DNA of 64,000 bases from Mauremys mutica (taxonomy: Eukaryota > Chordata > Testudines > Geoemydidae). The DNA lies in assembly GCF_020497125.1 (NCBI RefSeq), contig NC_059084.1, positions 39,626,399-39,690,398 on the forward strand, read 5' to 3'. Position 1 is the first letter of the stretch; each line of letters begins with the position of its first letter. Shown one piece after another: positions 34,901 to 44,585 of this stretch. The translations under genes were made by a program, and so were the position numbers. The notes beneath the pieces are model-generated. The model was given only the letters and a program-made list of their open reading frames with translations, searched no databases and had not been told where the DNA came from.

Positions 34901-36871
34901 TATAGCTCTGTCTTTTAGGAAGATGCAGCCAATCTTTATTTAAAGCTGGAAAAATCAGCTGCAATGGTTAATTACCCTCACTGTGAAAAAATACACTTCT
35001 TATCTCAAGCTTGAATTCATCTATCTTCAGCTTCCAGCCCCTGGATTCTGTTACACATTTCCCTGATGAATTAAAGAGCTGAATGTGATCAGAAATCTCT
35101 TATAATTACAGACACTGATTAAGTCACTTCTTAGCCTTCCCTTGCAGAAATTAAATAGATTGAGCTTTACGGGAGGCTTTCCAGACTTCAGATCCAACTT
35201 TTGGAATCCTGTCCAATTTTTCAACATCCGTTCAAAAACGTGAAGAGCTGAACTGGAAAATAATGGCCTCACTAATGCTGTATAAGAAGACTGCACACAC
35301 TTCTATTTAGTATGCACATGCTTATGCATCCAAGGATCGCATTGACTCTCATAGCCATTGCATTGCAGTGGGAGTTCCTGTTGAGTTACCTATCCACCAA
35401 GGCCTTTATTTCCCTATCTTAGTCACTGATTTCCAAAATAAAGCCTCTATCCTAAAAGTGTGACCTATATTTTTTTTCTAGATCCATGACTTTGCATGTA
35501 GCTATTGTTCAAGTGAGCCCAGTTTACCATGAGACCCAGATCTCTCAGTAGACCCAGCCCGTCCTTTTATCACTATCTATCTGTCAATTGTTGTGTCATC
35601 TGCAAACTTTACCAGCAATGAATCTGACACTTTCTTGTAGTTCACTGATAAAGGTATTCACGTGGTACCCCACTAGAAATTCCCCCATTTGATGCTGATT
35701 CTCCATTTGCAATTATTTTTTGAAATCTGTCAGTCAGCCAGTTTTTAATCCATTTCATATGGACTACATTGATTTTGTAAAATGCATTCTTAAATCAGAA
35801 TGTTGCGTATATTATGCCAATTCTTAAATTCATCACTCTGCCAGACACCAAGAATCATGGACTCAGTAGAGACATTGGTTTTCTGTCTTATTACAGCAAT
35901 ATGTAACCCACTAATTCTTCTTTGTCCTACGATAGCAGAGGTATTAATTGCCATGTGCATTTTGAAGGCTTTTTTGCAACATGTGTTAACTCCTGATGCT
36001 TGACAGTCTGTTGCACCTTGTATTTAGCTGTGAGACTGATTACCTTTCTTTGATCTGAAGTTCTGTGGAGCTCAAAAGCTTACCTCTTTTATTAACAGAA
36101 GTTCGTCCAATAAAGGATAATACCTCACCTGCCTGGTCTCTTTTATGTCAACACAGTTACCTTTGCCAGCTAAATCTATAAGCTCATAAAAGTTATATCA
36201 AGTTTGTCTGACAAAACCTATTTTCCATAAAAACACACTGGTTTGCACCATTTATACTGCCATCATTTAGTCCTTTATTGGTAGCATCCCATATCAGAAT
36301 TTCTATCATTTTGGCCAGCATCAGTCTCAGACTAAAAACCTGGGCGTCCCTCTTTTAAATATTGGTGCATTCATTTGGTTTTGTTTCCCCCATTCCTCTG
36401 GGACCTCCCCAGTAAAACACAATTTGTTTAGTAAAATTCAAAACTCCTTGTCCAGTTCTTTTAAACTGACTGGATGCAAGTTACCCAATTCTGCAGACTT
36501 CAGAATATTGATATTCAATAGACTTTAAAGAGACCAGAGACAACCCGCTCTCAGTCACAACAGTTTTGATTTGTAATATGAACCTACTTATTGTGTAACA
36601 CTCAGTGCATGGGATCTCACCCCTTTTGCCACATTGAACAATAAAGCAATACTTACATGAAGTACTTAATGTACCAAGGATGGGGAGGCTGCTGGAAGGA
36701 TTCCAGGTCAAGCATTGAAATAACCTGAGAGAGGATCCCACCAACAATGTGGTCTCCCTGCCTATAATAGTCTGAGTGAGTCGGGAAGGGTTTCTTCATG
36801 AAGCACATGGCAATTTGGATCTTGCAGATGGCCCGAGGCAGAAACAGCAGCAACAAGAGGCAAAAAACCAT
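21816..36871 (-). CDS. Vomeronasal type-2 receptor (V2R), complete six-exon gene
   Basis: Class C GPCR of vomeronasal sensory neurons that detects peptide or other chemosignals. The exons on the minus strand are 36871-36657, 33714-33423, 29631-28774, 25994-25767, 24422-24296 and 22735-21816. Each boundary has GT and AG, and phases agree throughout (ATG split 2+1 between exons 1 and 2, GAT split 1+2 between exons 5 and 6). The sum is 2640 nt, or 879 residues plus stop, the usual V2R length, with no internal stop or frameshift. Domain order is signal peptide, ANF-receptor ligand-binding region (exons 1-4), cysteine-rich NCD3G linker (exon 5 and start of exon 6) and 7tm_3 (exon 6). The predicted start is ATG 36871, just before a hydrophobic signal peptide. 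The introns are full of transposons but the exons are clean. It is probably a functional V2R, though a distal mutation or expression defect cannot be excluded. V2Rs are numerous, so no orthologue is named. Confidence 0.93.
22896..22975. repeat. (GATA)n microsatellite in V2R intron 5
   Basis: About 20 GATA units. Confidence 0.95.
24296..24422 (-). CDS. V2R exon 5 (cysteine-rich NCD3G linker)
   Basis: 127 nt between CTGTTCAG and [26 protein letters not shown], then [18 protein letters not shown], the cysteine-rich region linking the ligand-binding domain to the membrane part. Confidence 0.92.
25767..25994 (-). CDS. V2R exon 4 (end of ligand-binding domain)
   Basis: 228 nt, in phase 0 at both ends. 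[36 protein letters not shown] and [17 protein letters not shown], then a GTGGGG donor. This exon size is typical of V2Rs. Confidence 0.92.
26590..26614. repeat. Left part of an AGGTGCCTA palindromic repeat
   Basis: ACAGATTTTTAAAAGTATTTAG continues after the hAT element as ACACCTAGTCAGATTTTC at 28289. The two halves show the hAT element landed inside this repeat. Confidence 0.7.
26615..28280. mobile_element. Foldback hAT element in V2R intron 3 (1666 bp, arms about 620 bp)
   Basis: The ends are TAGGGCTGTCAA and TTGACAGCCCTA, flanked by an exact 8-bp duplication GTATTTAG (26607-26614 and 28281-28288). The left arm (26615 to about 27243) is the inverted, diverged copy of the right arm (about 27665 to 28280). 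The peptide ACPLEWW is readable from the arms on opposite strands. The spacer of about 420 bp holds further transposase sequence. The whole would form a long hairpin in RNA. Confidence 0.82.
27424..27900 (+). pseudogene. hAT transposase relic (C-terminal dimerisation region)
   Basis: Reads [20 protein letters not shown], then [15 protein letters not shown], and, in other frames, [30 protein letters not shown] and [10 protein letters not shown], the ordered motifs of the hAT (ZBED-like) C-terminal dimerisation domain. Several frameshifts and stops. It belongs to the foldback element. Confidence 0.75.
28289..28412. repeat. Right part of an AGGTGCCTA palindromic repeat
   Basis: ACACCTAGTCAGATTTTCAA through CCTTTAAAAATTTAGACC, the continuation of 26590-26614. 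Confidence 0.65.
28774..29631 (-). CDS. V2R exon 3 (ligand-binding domain, largest exon)
   Basis: 858 nt (286 codons). It starts [20 protein letters not shown] after a CTTTTAG acceptor, contains [19 protein letters not shown], and ends [11 protein letters not shown] before GTAACA. Open throughout. Cysteines and an FNCSIPY glycosylation site are visible. Confidence 0.93.
30975..31095. mobile_element. 121-bp MITE, second full TAGGGTGACCAGA copy
   Basis: Begins TAGGGTGACCAGATGTCC and ends CTATCTGATCACCCTA, with GGGACAGTCCCAATATTTGG inside. Located in V2R intron 2. Confidence 0.8.
31936..32983 (+). mobile_element. Solo LTR in V2R intron 2, opposite to the gene
   Basis: Starts TGTCATAAATATAAAGGGAA and ends GGAACCCTGGCA, with a perfect 5-bp duplication GGGAC (31931-31935 and 32984-32988). 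A TATA box (CTATAAAAT) lies near 31981 and a poly(A) signal AATAAA at 32643-32648, both on plus. A GC-rich MITE is inserted at about 31996-32253. No internal genes, so it is a solo LTR. Confidence 0.82.
31996..32253. mobile_element. GC-rich palindromic hAT-like MITE within the LTR
   Basis: GCAGGTCCAGCCAATCGCAG on the left is mirrored by TGCGATCGGCCGGACCTG on the right; the CCAATGGGAGCTGC core is duplicated in inverse. The right end reads GTTTGAGAAACCCTG (inverted CAGGGTTTCTCAAAC), while the left terminus is missing. It splits the LTR shortly after its TATA box. Confidence 0.65.
33423..33714 (-). CDS. V2R exon 2 (ligand-binding domain)
   Basis: 292 nt. The acceptor TCTCATTGCAG is followed by [40 protein letters not shown] and [20 protein letters not shown], ending KIPQ at a GTAAGG donor. 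This is the conserved lobe-1 region of the ANF-receptor fold. Confidence 0.92.
33974..33996. repeat. (TTTC)n microsatellite
   Basis: Five to six TTTC units next to a palindromic repeat. Confidence 0.85.
34005..34133. repeat. AGGTGCCTA palindromic interspersed repeat
   Basis: AGATTTTAAAGGTATTTAGT on the left mirrors ACACCTAAATACCTTTAAAA on the right. Located in V2R intron 1. Confidence 0.75.
34775..35810 (-). mobile_element. CR1/L3-like LINE in V2R intron 1
   Basis: The 3' part includes GATCTCCTGCATAACACAG and ATGGTTAATTACCCTCACTG; further on come CTGTCCAATTTTTCAAC and TGTGTCATCTGCAAACTTTA, the sequence of CR1-type reverse-transcriptase genes read on the opposite strand. Heavily decayed, no open frame of note. 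Confidence 0.65.
36040..36145 (+). mobile_element. Penelope-like terminal fragment (another subfamily)
   Basis: CTGTGGAGCTCAAAAGCTTA, AACAGAAGTTCGTCCAATAA and ATACCTCACCTGCCTGGTCT resemble common Penelope-type tails in reptile genomes. Short, so tentative. Confidence 0.45.
36657..36871 (-). CDS. V2R exon 1 (signal peptide, start of ligand-binding domain)
   Basis: ATG at 36871 opens [16 protein letters not shown], a signal peptide, followed by [17 protein letters not shown] and PHPWYIKYF. The donor is AT/GTAAGT with the AT carried over. An alternative GTG start 19 codons upstream is less likely. Confidence 0.9.
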
Positions 36872-36929
36872 TGTGAGACTTACAAAAATATCAGGCCAAG
36901 TTAAAGCTAAAAGCTGACTTCTCAGCACC

Positions 36930-37710
36930 CTCCCCTTACAATGCTAGCTGCAGCATGAGCCTTGTTAGAAGCAAACACACACTGTAAGCACCGTACTTAG
37001 CTAAATCTGGAGGCCCACAGATTCCAGCCTAGGTGTTAAATCTAAGGGGAAACATTAAAGCATCAACATGAGGCTATGACAGTAACAGAGCCCTGCCTGA
37101 CCCTAGCCCAGACCTGAACATTGCATGGCCCAGGGGTGTACTTATAAGGGTCTTCAGCGATGGGTGCAAGGCATTCCCAGCTCTTGCATTACACTCTGGA
37201 GTTTGTGTTATTGATTTTTCTCTGTGGTCTCTGGACTCCACCAGGCCTGGGCAAGGAGGGGAATCAATCATAGTAATTTGCTAATTACAGGGTGGATAAT
37301 CACCTCCCCACAGGTCTGCGTCTCCCAGCACACAGTAGCTCAGCTGGAGAAAACATGCTGGTGAGACCTCAGACACACTGCTCTCCAGCCCACAGAGGGA
37401 GGACTGGTGAGACCTGGCTGACCCATAGTGAGGAAATACTGACAGAAGAGCCAGGAGCCGTTGACTCCTTGTGACAGGAGCCTTTTGTGTCTATTCAGAG
37501 AGGATCATTGCTCTGGCCACCTCGGGCTCCTCACATATCACTGTGCTGTACCTCAGAGCTTCCCAGCAGGGAGAGAGCCCACAGCCCCCTTTTCCAACAG
37601 CCCGGGCCTGGCCACTGGGCCTAACAGGGGGTTTCCATCAGCTTGTGGGGCCTGTGGCACAAGGACGGGCAGTTCTGATTCCACCAGTAGGACACATGCA
37701 CTTAGCCGGT
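36930..37710. other. Sequence upstream of the V2R start, no gene recognised
   Basis: No coding region or known repeat was recognised. A promoter would be expected here, but no specific element can be identified. Confidence 0.45.
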
Positions 37711-37723
37711 CTGTTACAAGAGA

Positions 37724-39071
37724 TAGAGGGGTAGCCGTGTTAGTCTGGATCTGTAAAAGCAGCAAAGAATCCTGTGGCACCTTATAGACTAACAGACGTT
37801 TTGCAGCATGAGCTTTCGTGAGTGAATACCCACTTCTTCGGATGCAAGTGGTGGAAATTTCCAGGGGCAGGTTTATATATGCAAGCAAGAAGCAAGCTAG
37901 AGATAACGAGGTTAGTTCAATCAGGGAGGATGAGGCCCTGTTCTAGCAGTTGAGTGAAAACCAAGAGAGGAGAAACTGGTTCTGTAGTTGGCAAGCCATT
38001 CACAGTCTTTGTTTAATCCTGAGCTGATGGTGTCAAATTTGCAGATGAACTGGAGCTCAGCAGTTTCTCTTTGAAGTCTGGTCCTGAAGTTTTTTTGCTG
38101 CAGGATGGCCACCTTATTATCTGCTATTGTGTGGCCAGGGAGGTTGAAGTGTTCTCCTACAGGTTTTTGTATATTGCCATTCCTAATATCTGATTTGTGT
38201 CCATTTATCCTTTTCCTTAGAGACTGTCCAGTTTGGCCGATGTACATAGCAGAGGGGCATTGCTGGCATATGATGGCATATATTACATTGGTGGACGTGC
38301 AGGTGAATGAACCGGTGATGGTGTGGCTGATCTGGTTAGGTCCTGTGATGGTGTCGCTGGTGTAGATATGTGGGCAGAGTTGGCATCGAGGTTTGTTGCA
38401 TGGATTGGTTCCTGAGCTAGAGTTACTATGGTGCGGTGTGCAGTTACTGGTGAGAATATGCTTCAGGTTGGCAGGTTGTCTGTGGGCGAGGACTGGCCTG
38501 CCACCCAAGGCCTGTGAAAGTGTGGGATCATTCTCCAGGATGGGTTGTAGATCCCTGATGATGCGCTGGAGGGGTTTTAGCTGGGGACTGTATGTGATGG
38601 CCAGTGGAGTCCTGTTGGTTTCTTTCTTGGGTTTGTCTTGCAGTAGGAGGCTTCTGGGTGCACGTCTGGCTCTGTTGATCTGTCTCCTTATTTCCTCGTG
38701 CGGGTACTGTAGTTTTGAGAATGCTTGGTGGAGATTTTGTAGGTGTTGGTCTCTGTCTGTGGGGTTAGAGCAGAGCTCCAGTTCATCTGCAAATTTGACA
38801 CCATCAGCTCAGGATTAAACAAAGACTGTGAATGGCTTGCCAACTACAGAACCAGTTTCTCCTCTCTTGGTTTTCACTCAACTGCTAGAACAGGGCCTCA
38901 TCCTCCCTGATTGAACTAACCTCGTTATCTCTAGCTTGCTTCTTGCTTGCATATATAAACCTGACCCTGGAAATTTCCACCACTTGCATCCGAAGAAGTG
39001 GGTATTCACCCACGAAAGCTCATGCTGCAAAACGTCTGTTAGTCTATAAGGTGCCACAGGATTCTTTGCTG
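37724..39071 (-). mobile_element. Penelope-like element with inverted terminal copy
   Basis: A 13-bp duplication CTGTTACAAGAGA flanks it (37711-37723 and 39072-39084). From 38774 down to 37724 the element runs on minus and codes for the reverse transcriptase end and endonuclease. From about 38771 to 39071 the same terminal 300 bases appear again in the plus direction, giving inverted ends (CGTCTGTTAGTCTATAAGG on the right, inverted on the left). Penelope-like elements are known for such terminal repeats. Confidence 0.82.
37921..38774 (-). pseudogene. Penelope RT C-terminus and GIY-YIG endonuclease
   Basis: Open for about 285 codons on the minus strand: NPTDRDQHLQNLHQAFSKL, RRQINRARRAPRSLLLQDK, then RDLQPILENDPTLSQALGG and RQPANLKHILTSN, the RT-to-endonuclease linker. 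A cysteine-rich CNKPRCQLCPH segment follows, and the GIY-YIG nuclease is marked by VIYAIICQQC, MYIGQTGQSLRKRINGHKSD and EHFNLPGH. The frame closes after about 195 codons from 38508. It lacks the RT catalytic core and any start, so it is a 5'-truncated copy, although the endonuclease itself is open and looks young. Confidence 0.85.
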
Positions 39072-39089
39072 CTGTTACAAGAGAGACAT

Positions 39090-39239
39090 TCGCAAGATAT
39101 TTAGGTACCTAACAGAGTAGACATGTGCCCAGTGGGATTTTCAAAAGTGCCCAAGTGAAAGGAATGGGAGTTAGCCTCTAACCTGCTTCAATGGCTTTAA
39201 AAATCTCACTAAGCACCTAAATAGCTTTAAAGATCTGTC
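39090..39239. repeat. AGGTGCCTA palindromic interspersed repeat
   Basis: ATATTTAGGTACCTAACAGA, CCAGTGGGATTTTCAAAAGT, and inverted AATCTCACTAAGCACCTAAA. The Penelope element inserted at its left edge. Confidence 0.65.
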
Positions 39240-39827
39240 CTATCTGCATCTTTGGGCACCTCAACTCCTATGTAAAACTGGCCTACAGTTTATTTCTTAA
39301 GGAAACAGTTCTGAACATCCTGCTGATGGGTCCAAACTAGAAAGTAAAGCAGACCAGGAATCGAGATGAAACTGACACATCTGTTTCCGGGAGAGGTGTT
39401 ACCAAAAAAAAAAAGGTTTGAGCAAAGATGAAATGTTGAGGTTGTTTCCATTCTGCAGAGTTGAAAAATAGAAAAGAAAAAATTTTCTTTTTCACAAAAT
39501 ATTTTTGTAAAACAAATGCATGTTTTTTTCCCCCTGGAAATTGTATATTTTTGATTCCTCAGTCCCTTTTTCCTCCTTATTTTCCCTTTTGCCACTGAGT
39601 GCCATAGAATGAATGATGTACTGACTATTCTCAAAGTCATTGGAACAAGGGGCATGGACTCTTGGTTGCTTATCACCAAGCTTTGTGTGCTAACCACCAG
39701 GCTACAAAGCCTCTCAGGCTCTCCCCACTCCTTGACTTTTTAAAATTATTTATGCAAAGTGGAACAGCTTCAACAGGAGAGACTGAAGAACCCCCTCACC
39801 CTGTACCACCAATCAACATATCCCATA

Positions 39828-39965
39828 GGGCAGTGGTGAGGGTACTCACTGGAGAAGTAGAAGGTCCCTGCACAAACCCTTTCTCCCGTTCAGAGGGAGG
39901 AGCTGCTTGAACTGGGTGATCTTCTACATCCCCGGTGAGCACCTTACCTGCTGGGCTAACAGATA
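39828..39965. repeat. tRNA-like palindromic SINE-type repeat
   Basis: GGGTACTCACTGGAGAAGTA on the left and CCCCGGTGAGCACCTTACCT on the right are inverted copies resembling a tRNA A-box region. Not an intact tRNA. Confidence 0.4.
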
Positions 39966-40239
39966 CAAAGGTGCCCCTCCCCAACTTCTCTGTTAGTGTT
40001 TGGGTCCTGATCTGGGAGGAGAACTCTGAGCATGAAGACAGGAACACCTGTCTTCCCCAGAGCAATGGTGGGAATGTGTTCAGATGGAAACATAGACATA
40101 CAGGGAACAGTTACTGCAAAAATCTAGGTTTCAAACAAAGGTAGGCACCTACAGGGCTCAGCGACAGCAGAGTGGGCTTTCTGTGGATCCCAGTGGTGCC
40201 TGGCTCTGGGATTGAGGTGCCTAAGTCCCTTTGTGTATC

Positions 40240-40371
40240 AAATCTGTAATGCCTAGTGGGATTTTGAAAAGTATCTAGGTGACTAAAATCCATTTAAATC
40301 CATGAGTTTTAGGTGCCCTGGTGCTTTTGAAAATCCCACTAGGCACCTAAATACCTTTAAAAATCTGGCCC
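40240..40371. repeat. AGGTGCCTA palindromic interspersed repeat
   Basis: A clear copy: AATGCCTAGTGGGATTTTG mirrored by AAAATCCCACTAGGCACCTA, ending CCTTTAAAAATCTGGCCC. Confidence 0.8.
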
Positions 40372-40629
40372 TAATCATTTCTGGAAATTCTATCCCCAAC
40401 TCCCATTGAATTCAATGGGTGCTGGGCACTGTCTCCCTTAGGATCCCCTGAAATCCCAGCCTTATTTTTTATGCATTTAGGGCCTCATCCTGCTCAGAAA
40501 AATACTGCTTATCAAGAGATCACAATTCTGTGCCAAATCTTCCCAAACCTCTATAAAAATACTACTCCCACTGCTGTCTGTGGGTTTTAACCATGTATAA
40601 CAGCTCTGCACCTCTCAGGTACAATGGTT

Positions 40630-41456
40630 TCATAGAATCCAAGCCCAGAAGGGACCATTGTGATAATCTAGTTGGACTTTCTGTATAACACAGGCCTCAA
40701 AATACTTCCTAGAGCAGATCTTTCAGAAAAACATCCATTCTTCATTTAAAAATTGCCAGTGACAGAGAATCCAACATGACCCATGGTAAATTGTTCCACT
40801 GGTTAATTACCCTCACCATTAAAAAATTACACCTTATTTCCAATCTGGAAACTTCCAGCCATTCAATCGTGTTAGACCTTTCCCTACTAGACTGAAGAGC
40901 CCATTATCAAATATTTGTTCCCCCTTGTAGTTATGTATACTATACTGTAATCAAGTCACCCCTTAACCTTCTCTTCCTTTGGTTCTTGAGACTGAGCTCC
41001 TTAAATCTATCACTATAGGGCAGGTTTTCTTGTCATTTAATTATTCTCGTGGCTCTTCTCTGATCAATTTATCAACCTCCTTCTTCAATTGTGGACTCCA
41101 GAAGTGGTCACCCCAGTAATAAGTACAATAATCTTTGTATTCCTACCTGAGATTCTCCTGTTTATGTACCCAAGGTTCCCATTAGGCCTTTGACCCACAC
41201 TATCACACTGGGAGCTCATGCTCAGCTGATTATCCACCATCACCGCCAAATCTGTTCCAGAGTCACTGCTTCCCAGAATGGAGTTTCCTGCCTTGTCAAT
41301 ATGGCCTACATTCTTTGGTCCTACATTTATGTGTATCCCGCATTAAAATGCATATTGTTTGCTTCTGACCAGTTTACCAAGAAATCCAGATCTCTCTGGA
41401 TCAGTGATCTGTTCGCGTCATTATTTACCACTCCCCCAACTTTTGTGTTATCTAGT
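40630..41456 (-). mobile_element. CR1/L3-like LINE fragment
   Basis: ATAGAATCCAAGCCCAGAAG with ATTGTGATAATCTAGTTGG at the 3' end, then the decayed reverse-transcriptase region up to CAACTTTTGTGTTATCTAG. The adjoining Penelope element begins within a few bases. Confidence 0.72.
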
Positions 41457-41459
41457 GCC

Positions 41460-42432
41460 TGGGGATCTGTAAGGACCAGTGGCACCTGGCAACAAGTACC
41501 CAACTCAAGTACTCATGCGGAAATAAGGAAACAGATCAACAGAGCCAGATGTATACCCAGAAGCCTCTTACTGCAAGACAAACCCAAGAAAGAAACCAAC
41601 AGGACTCCACTGGCCACCACATACAGTCCCCAGCTAAAACCCCTCCAACACATCATCAGGGATCTACAACCCATCCTGGACAATGATCCCACACTTTCAC
41701 AGGCCTTGGGTGGCAGGCCAGTCCTCGCCCACAGACAACCTGCCAACCTGAAGCATATTCTCACCAGTAACCGCACACCGCACCATAGTAACTCTAACTC
41801 AGGAACCAATTCATGCAACAAACCTCAATGCCAACTCTGCCCACATATCTACACCAGCGACACCATCACAGGACCTAACCAGATCAGCCACACCATCACC
41901 GGTTCATTCACCTGCACGTCCACCAATGTAATATATGCCATCATATGCCAGCAATGCCCCTCTGCTATGTGCATTGGCCAAACTGGACAGTCTCTATGGA
42001 AAAGGATAAATGGACACAAATCAGATATTAGGAATTGCAATATACAAAAACCTGCAGGAGTACACTTCAATCTCCCTAGACACACAATAGCAGATCTAAA
42101 GGTAGCCATCCTGCAGCGAAAAAAACTTCAGGACAAGACTTCAAAGAGAAACTGCTGAGCTTCAGTTCATCTGCAAATTTGACACCATCAGCTCAGGATT
42201 AAACAAAGACTGTGAATGGCTTGCCAACTACAAAACCAGCTTCTCCTCCCTTGGTTTTCACACCTCAATTGCTAGAAGAGGGCCTCATCCTCCCTGATTG
42301 CACTAACTTCGTTAACTCTAGCCTGCTTCTTGCTTGCATATATATACCTACCCCTGGAAATTTCTACTACATGCATTCGATGAAGTGGGTATTCACCCAC
42401 GAAAGCTCATGCTCCAATACGTCTGTTAGTCA
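41460..42432 (+). mobile_element. Penelope-like element, second copy
   Basis: A plus-strand copy with the endonuclease region (41508-42158), the coding tail to about 42300 in another frame, and the terminal segment GGTATTCACCCACGAAAGCT to TACGTCTGTTAGT at 42432. It abuts a CR1 on the left and an olfactory receptor pseudogene on the right. No target duplication was seen. Confidence 0.8.
41508..42158 (+). pseudogene. Penelope GIY-YIG endonuclease region, frameshifted
   Basis: Same protein as at 37921-38774: EIRKQINRARCIPRSLLLQD, LQPILDNDPTLSQALGG, CNKPQCQLCPH, and VIYAIICQQCPSAMCIGQTG. It differs by substitutions (CIGQTGQSLWKRINGHKSD has C where Y is catalytic in copy 1) and by a frameshift in the AAAAAAAC run near 42120, after which the frame closes. 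Open sequence upstream of 41508 comes from the neighbouring CR1 and is not part of this gene. Confidence 0.8.
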
Positions 42433-43256
42433 ACAGTGCTAAAGATGTTGATTGTTTTATTCACATTCAATGACTTCTGTGCAGAAGGCTTGACATACAG
42501 AAAAGTGATGGAGCCGTACCAGGTAGTCATGACAGTTAGATGGGCTGAGCAAGTGGAAAAGGCCTTTTGCTGGCCTTGAGATGATGAGATTCTCAAGATG
42601 GTGTAAATGATGTAAATGTAGGAGACCAGGGTTATTGCACATGAGACAACAACAACAATTGAGATGATGAATGCTGCCAGTTCTACGAGGTGTGTGTCTG
42701 TGCAGGAGAGCACTATCCCATGAATCTATGTCATAAACAAAATGATTGATGATGTTAGGGCCACAGAAATACAACCTGGATATTAGGGATGCCACAACAG
42801 AGATATCCAGAAACCTAAACAGCCAAGAGGCAAGGGCCAGCTGAGCACAGAAGGTGCTGTTCATGAAGTAGCTGTAGCGCAATGGGTGGCATATGGCCAG
42901 ATAGCGGTCATAGGCCACGACAGCTAGGAAAAAACATTCTGTAGAACCCATGGAGAGAAAAAAAAATGTCAGGAGGCAAACTGTAAAAGAGATAGTTTGG
43001 CTTGTGCCCAGCATGACACCAATGGCCTTGAGGACACATGCTGTGGTGTACCAGATCTCCAGGAAGGAGAAATTGCAGAGAAAGAAGTTCATCGGGTGTG
43101 TAACTGTTTGTGGGTCCACACTAAAGCTATGATGGACACATTCCCTAGGATCGTTAGGATGTACACCTCAGAAAAGAGCACAAGGGACATCTGGAATTAT
43201 CAAGTCCCGGGAAAGCCCAGTAAGATGAACTCCTGCACGCTGGTTTGGTTTTCTGT
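42433..43256 (-). pseudogene. Olfactory receptor pseudogene (family 6/11-like), TM7 lost
   Basis: Minus-strand reading starts ENQTSVQEFILLGFPG, then frameshifts, and resumes with NFFLCNFSFLEIWYTTAC and VAYDRYLAICHPLRY (TM3 end). A further frameshift follows VYDIDSW, and LSCTDTHLVELAAFIIS, QQKAFSTCSAHLTVM and LNVNKTINIFSTV (TM6/TM7) come in another frame. The sequence stops at 42433 where the Penelope tail begins, so the conserved TM7 PMLNPxIYSLRN block is missing. At least three frameshifts plus the truncation make it dead. The family 6/11 assignment is by remembered similarity. Confidence 0.85.
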
Positions 43257-44474
43257 TTTTTTTACTGGACTTGAAGTCCATCTGCCAAGACATAAGAGAA
43301 CATTGGAGGCAAGCAGTTAAAATGCTGAATTCACTGTGAGATGCTACACAATCTTGAATGTTCAAGCACATCATTGTAACATGTTATCCTATTGCAATGA
43401 CTGTCAACGGCCTTGTCTAGATGAAGTGTCAGTGTGTGGCAAGCAAGGGTGTGAATCTACACCATATGTTCCAGTGTGGGTGCTGGTACCACTCACTAAA
43501 AAATTCCCATTTACCACTCCTGTTTTAAATTAGTGGGAAGCAGCAGGTTTCACGTGAAGTCTTAAAGCACGTTGACACTGCACACTTCTTTTGACAATGT
43601 GTATGGTATATGCACAACTTATCCCCTAGCATGGATAATAATAGCTATGTAGATGGTCAGCCACTGCTTAGGCAAGTAGAGTAAAGTCATGACTGAACTC
43701 TGTGGGCATGTACCCACATGGCTCTCTACTAACCTAAGTAGCATCTCCCCCGTCCACACTGTTATTGTTAGCAGTGTAGTGTCTCACTGCCTACCTGCCG
43801 CAGGAGCCTTTTGCTGCAGTGGGGAAAGGCTACAGCAGCAGGGATTTGCCTGAGCATTCTCCTGCAGCCTTCCCACTGATGGAGTCTTTCCACACTGCAG
43901 AGTAAGTCTCTGGCAGCAAGTTTCTGTCAGAACATTTCTCCTCCACAGTGAAGTACTCTGGTAGTGGGGAAAGACTGGCAGTTCTCCCAGGTAAAGCCTT
44001 TCCTCACTGCCTCTAGAATGTGTAATGGACTCTGCATAACCAGGCTGGTCTCCTGGTGAAAGCACCGTCCTGGCAGCCTGGAGACCAACATTCTAGTCCT
44101 GTCTTTGCCAAACCCTCACTACACAGGGGGAGCTTTGGTGTGTTACTTAAGCCTCATCCCCTCAGCCTCATTTTCCCCACCTGTCAAATAATGGCAGATG
44201 CCAAAATTGGACCCCTTCCAATTTTTGAGCACAGACAAAGAGCTGGACAGAGGAAGCCACAACCGTGGATTTTAGTGATTCTACAAAACCAAGGACATAT
44301 GCTTCATATACTTGACACCATCTCTAGGGACCCAATCTATTCCCCATTTCAATATATACTGATATTGAGCACTCCCGTGACAGAGGGATGCAAGCTGGCA
44401 AGTGTCTAAGGGAGGTATTGTACCTTGAAGGCATGTTTCTGAAACACTGGGTAAAATGTTGAAAGCTGTAGGGG

Positions 44475-44585
44475 CCAAATTCTTAAAGGTATTTAGGTTC
44501 CTAACCTCATTGAAATCAATAGAAGTCAGGTGTCTAACCTGCTGAAGGGCTCTTTTGAATCCCTTAGGACATCGACCTTCAACTG
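44475..44585. repeat. AGGTGCCTA-family repeat
   Basis: CAAATTCTTAAAGGTATTTA and GGTTCCTAACCTCATTGAAA with AGTCAGGTGTCTAACCTGC. Confidence 0.55.

Noticed and set aside
39828..39965. A tRNA gene candidate
   Set aside because: It has an A-box-like motif but folds as a palindrome rather than a cloverleaf, and no anticodon arm can be supported.
41190..41507. N-terminal part of a 322-codon open frame
   Set aside because: It is CR1 sequence read in the wrong direction that happens to be open into the Penelope frame. Only 41508 onward is Penelope.
43410..43775. A possible Harbinger-type MITE
   Set aside because: Only TTGTCTAGATGA and GTCCACACTG suggest paired ends. No target duplication and weak inversion.
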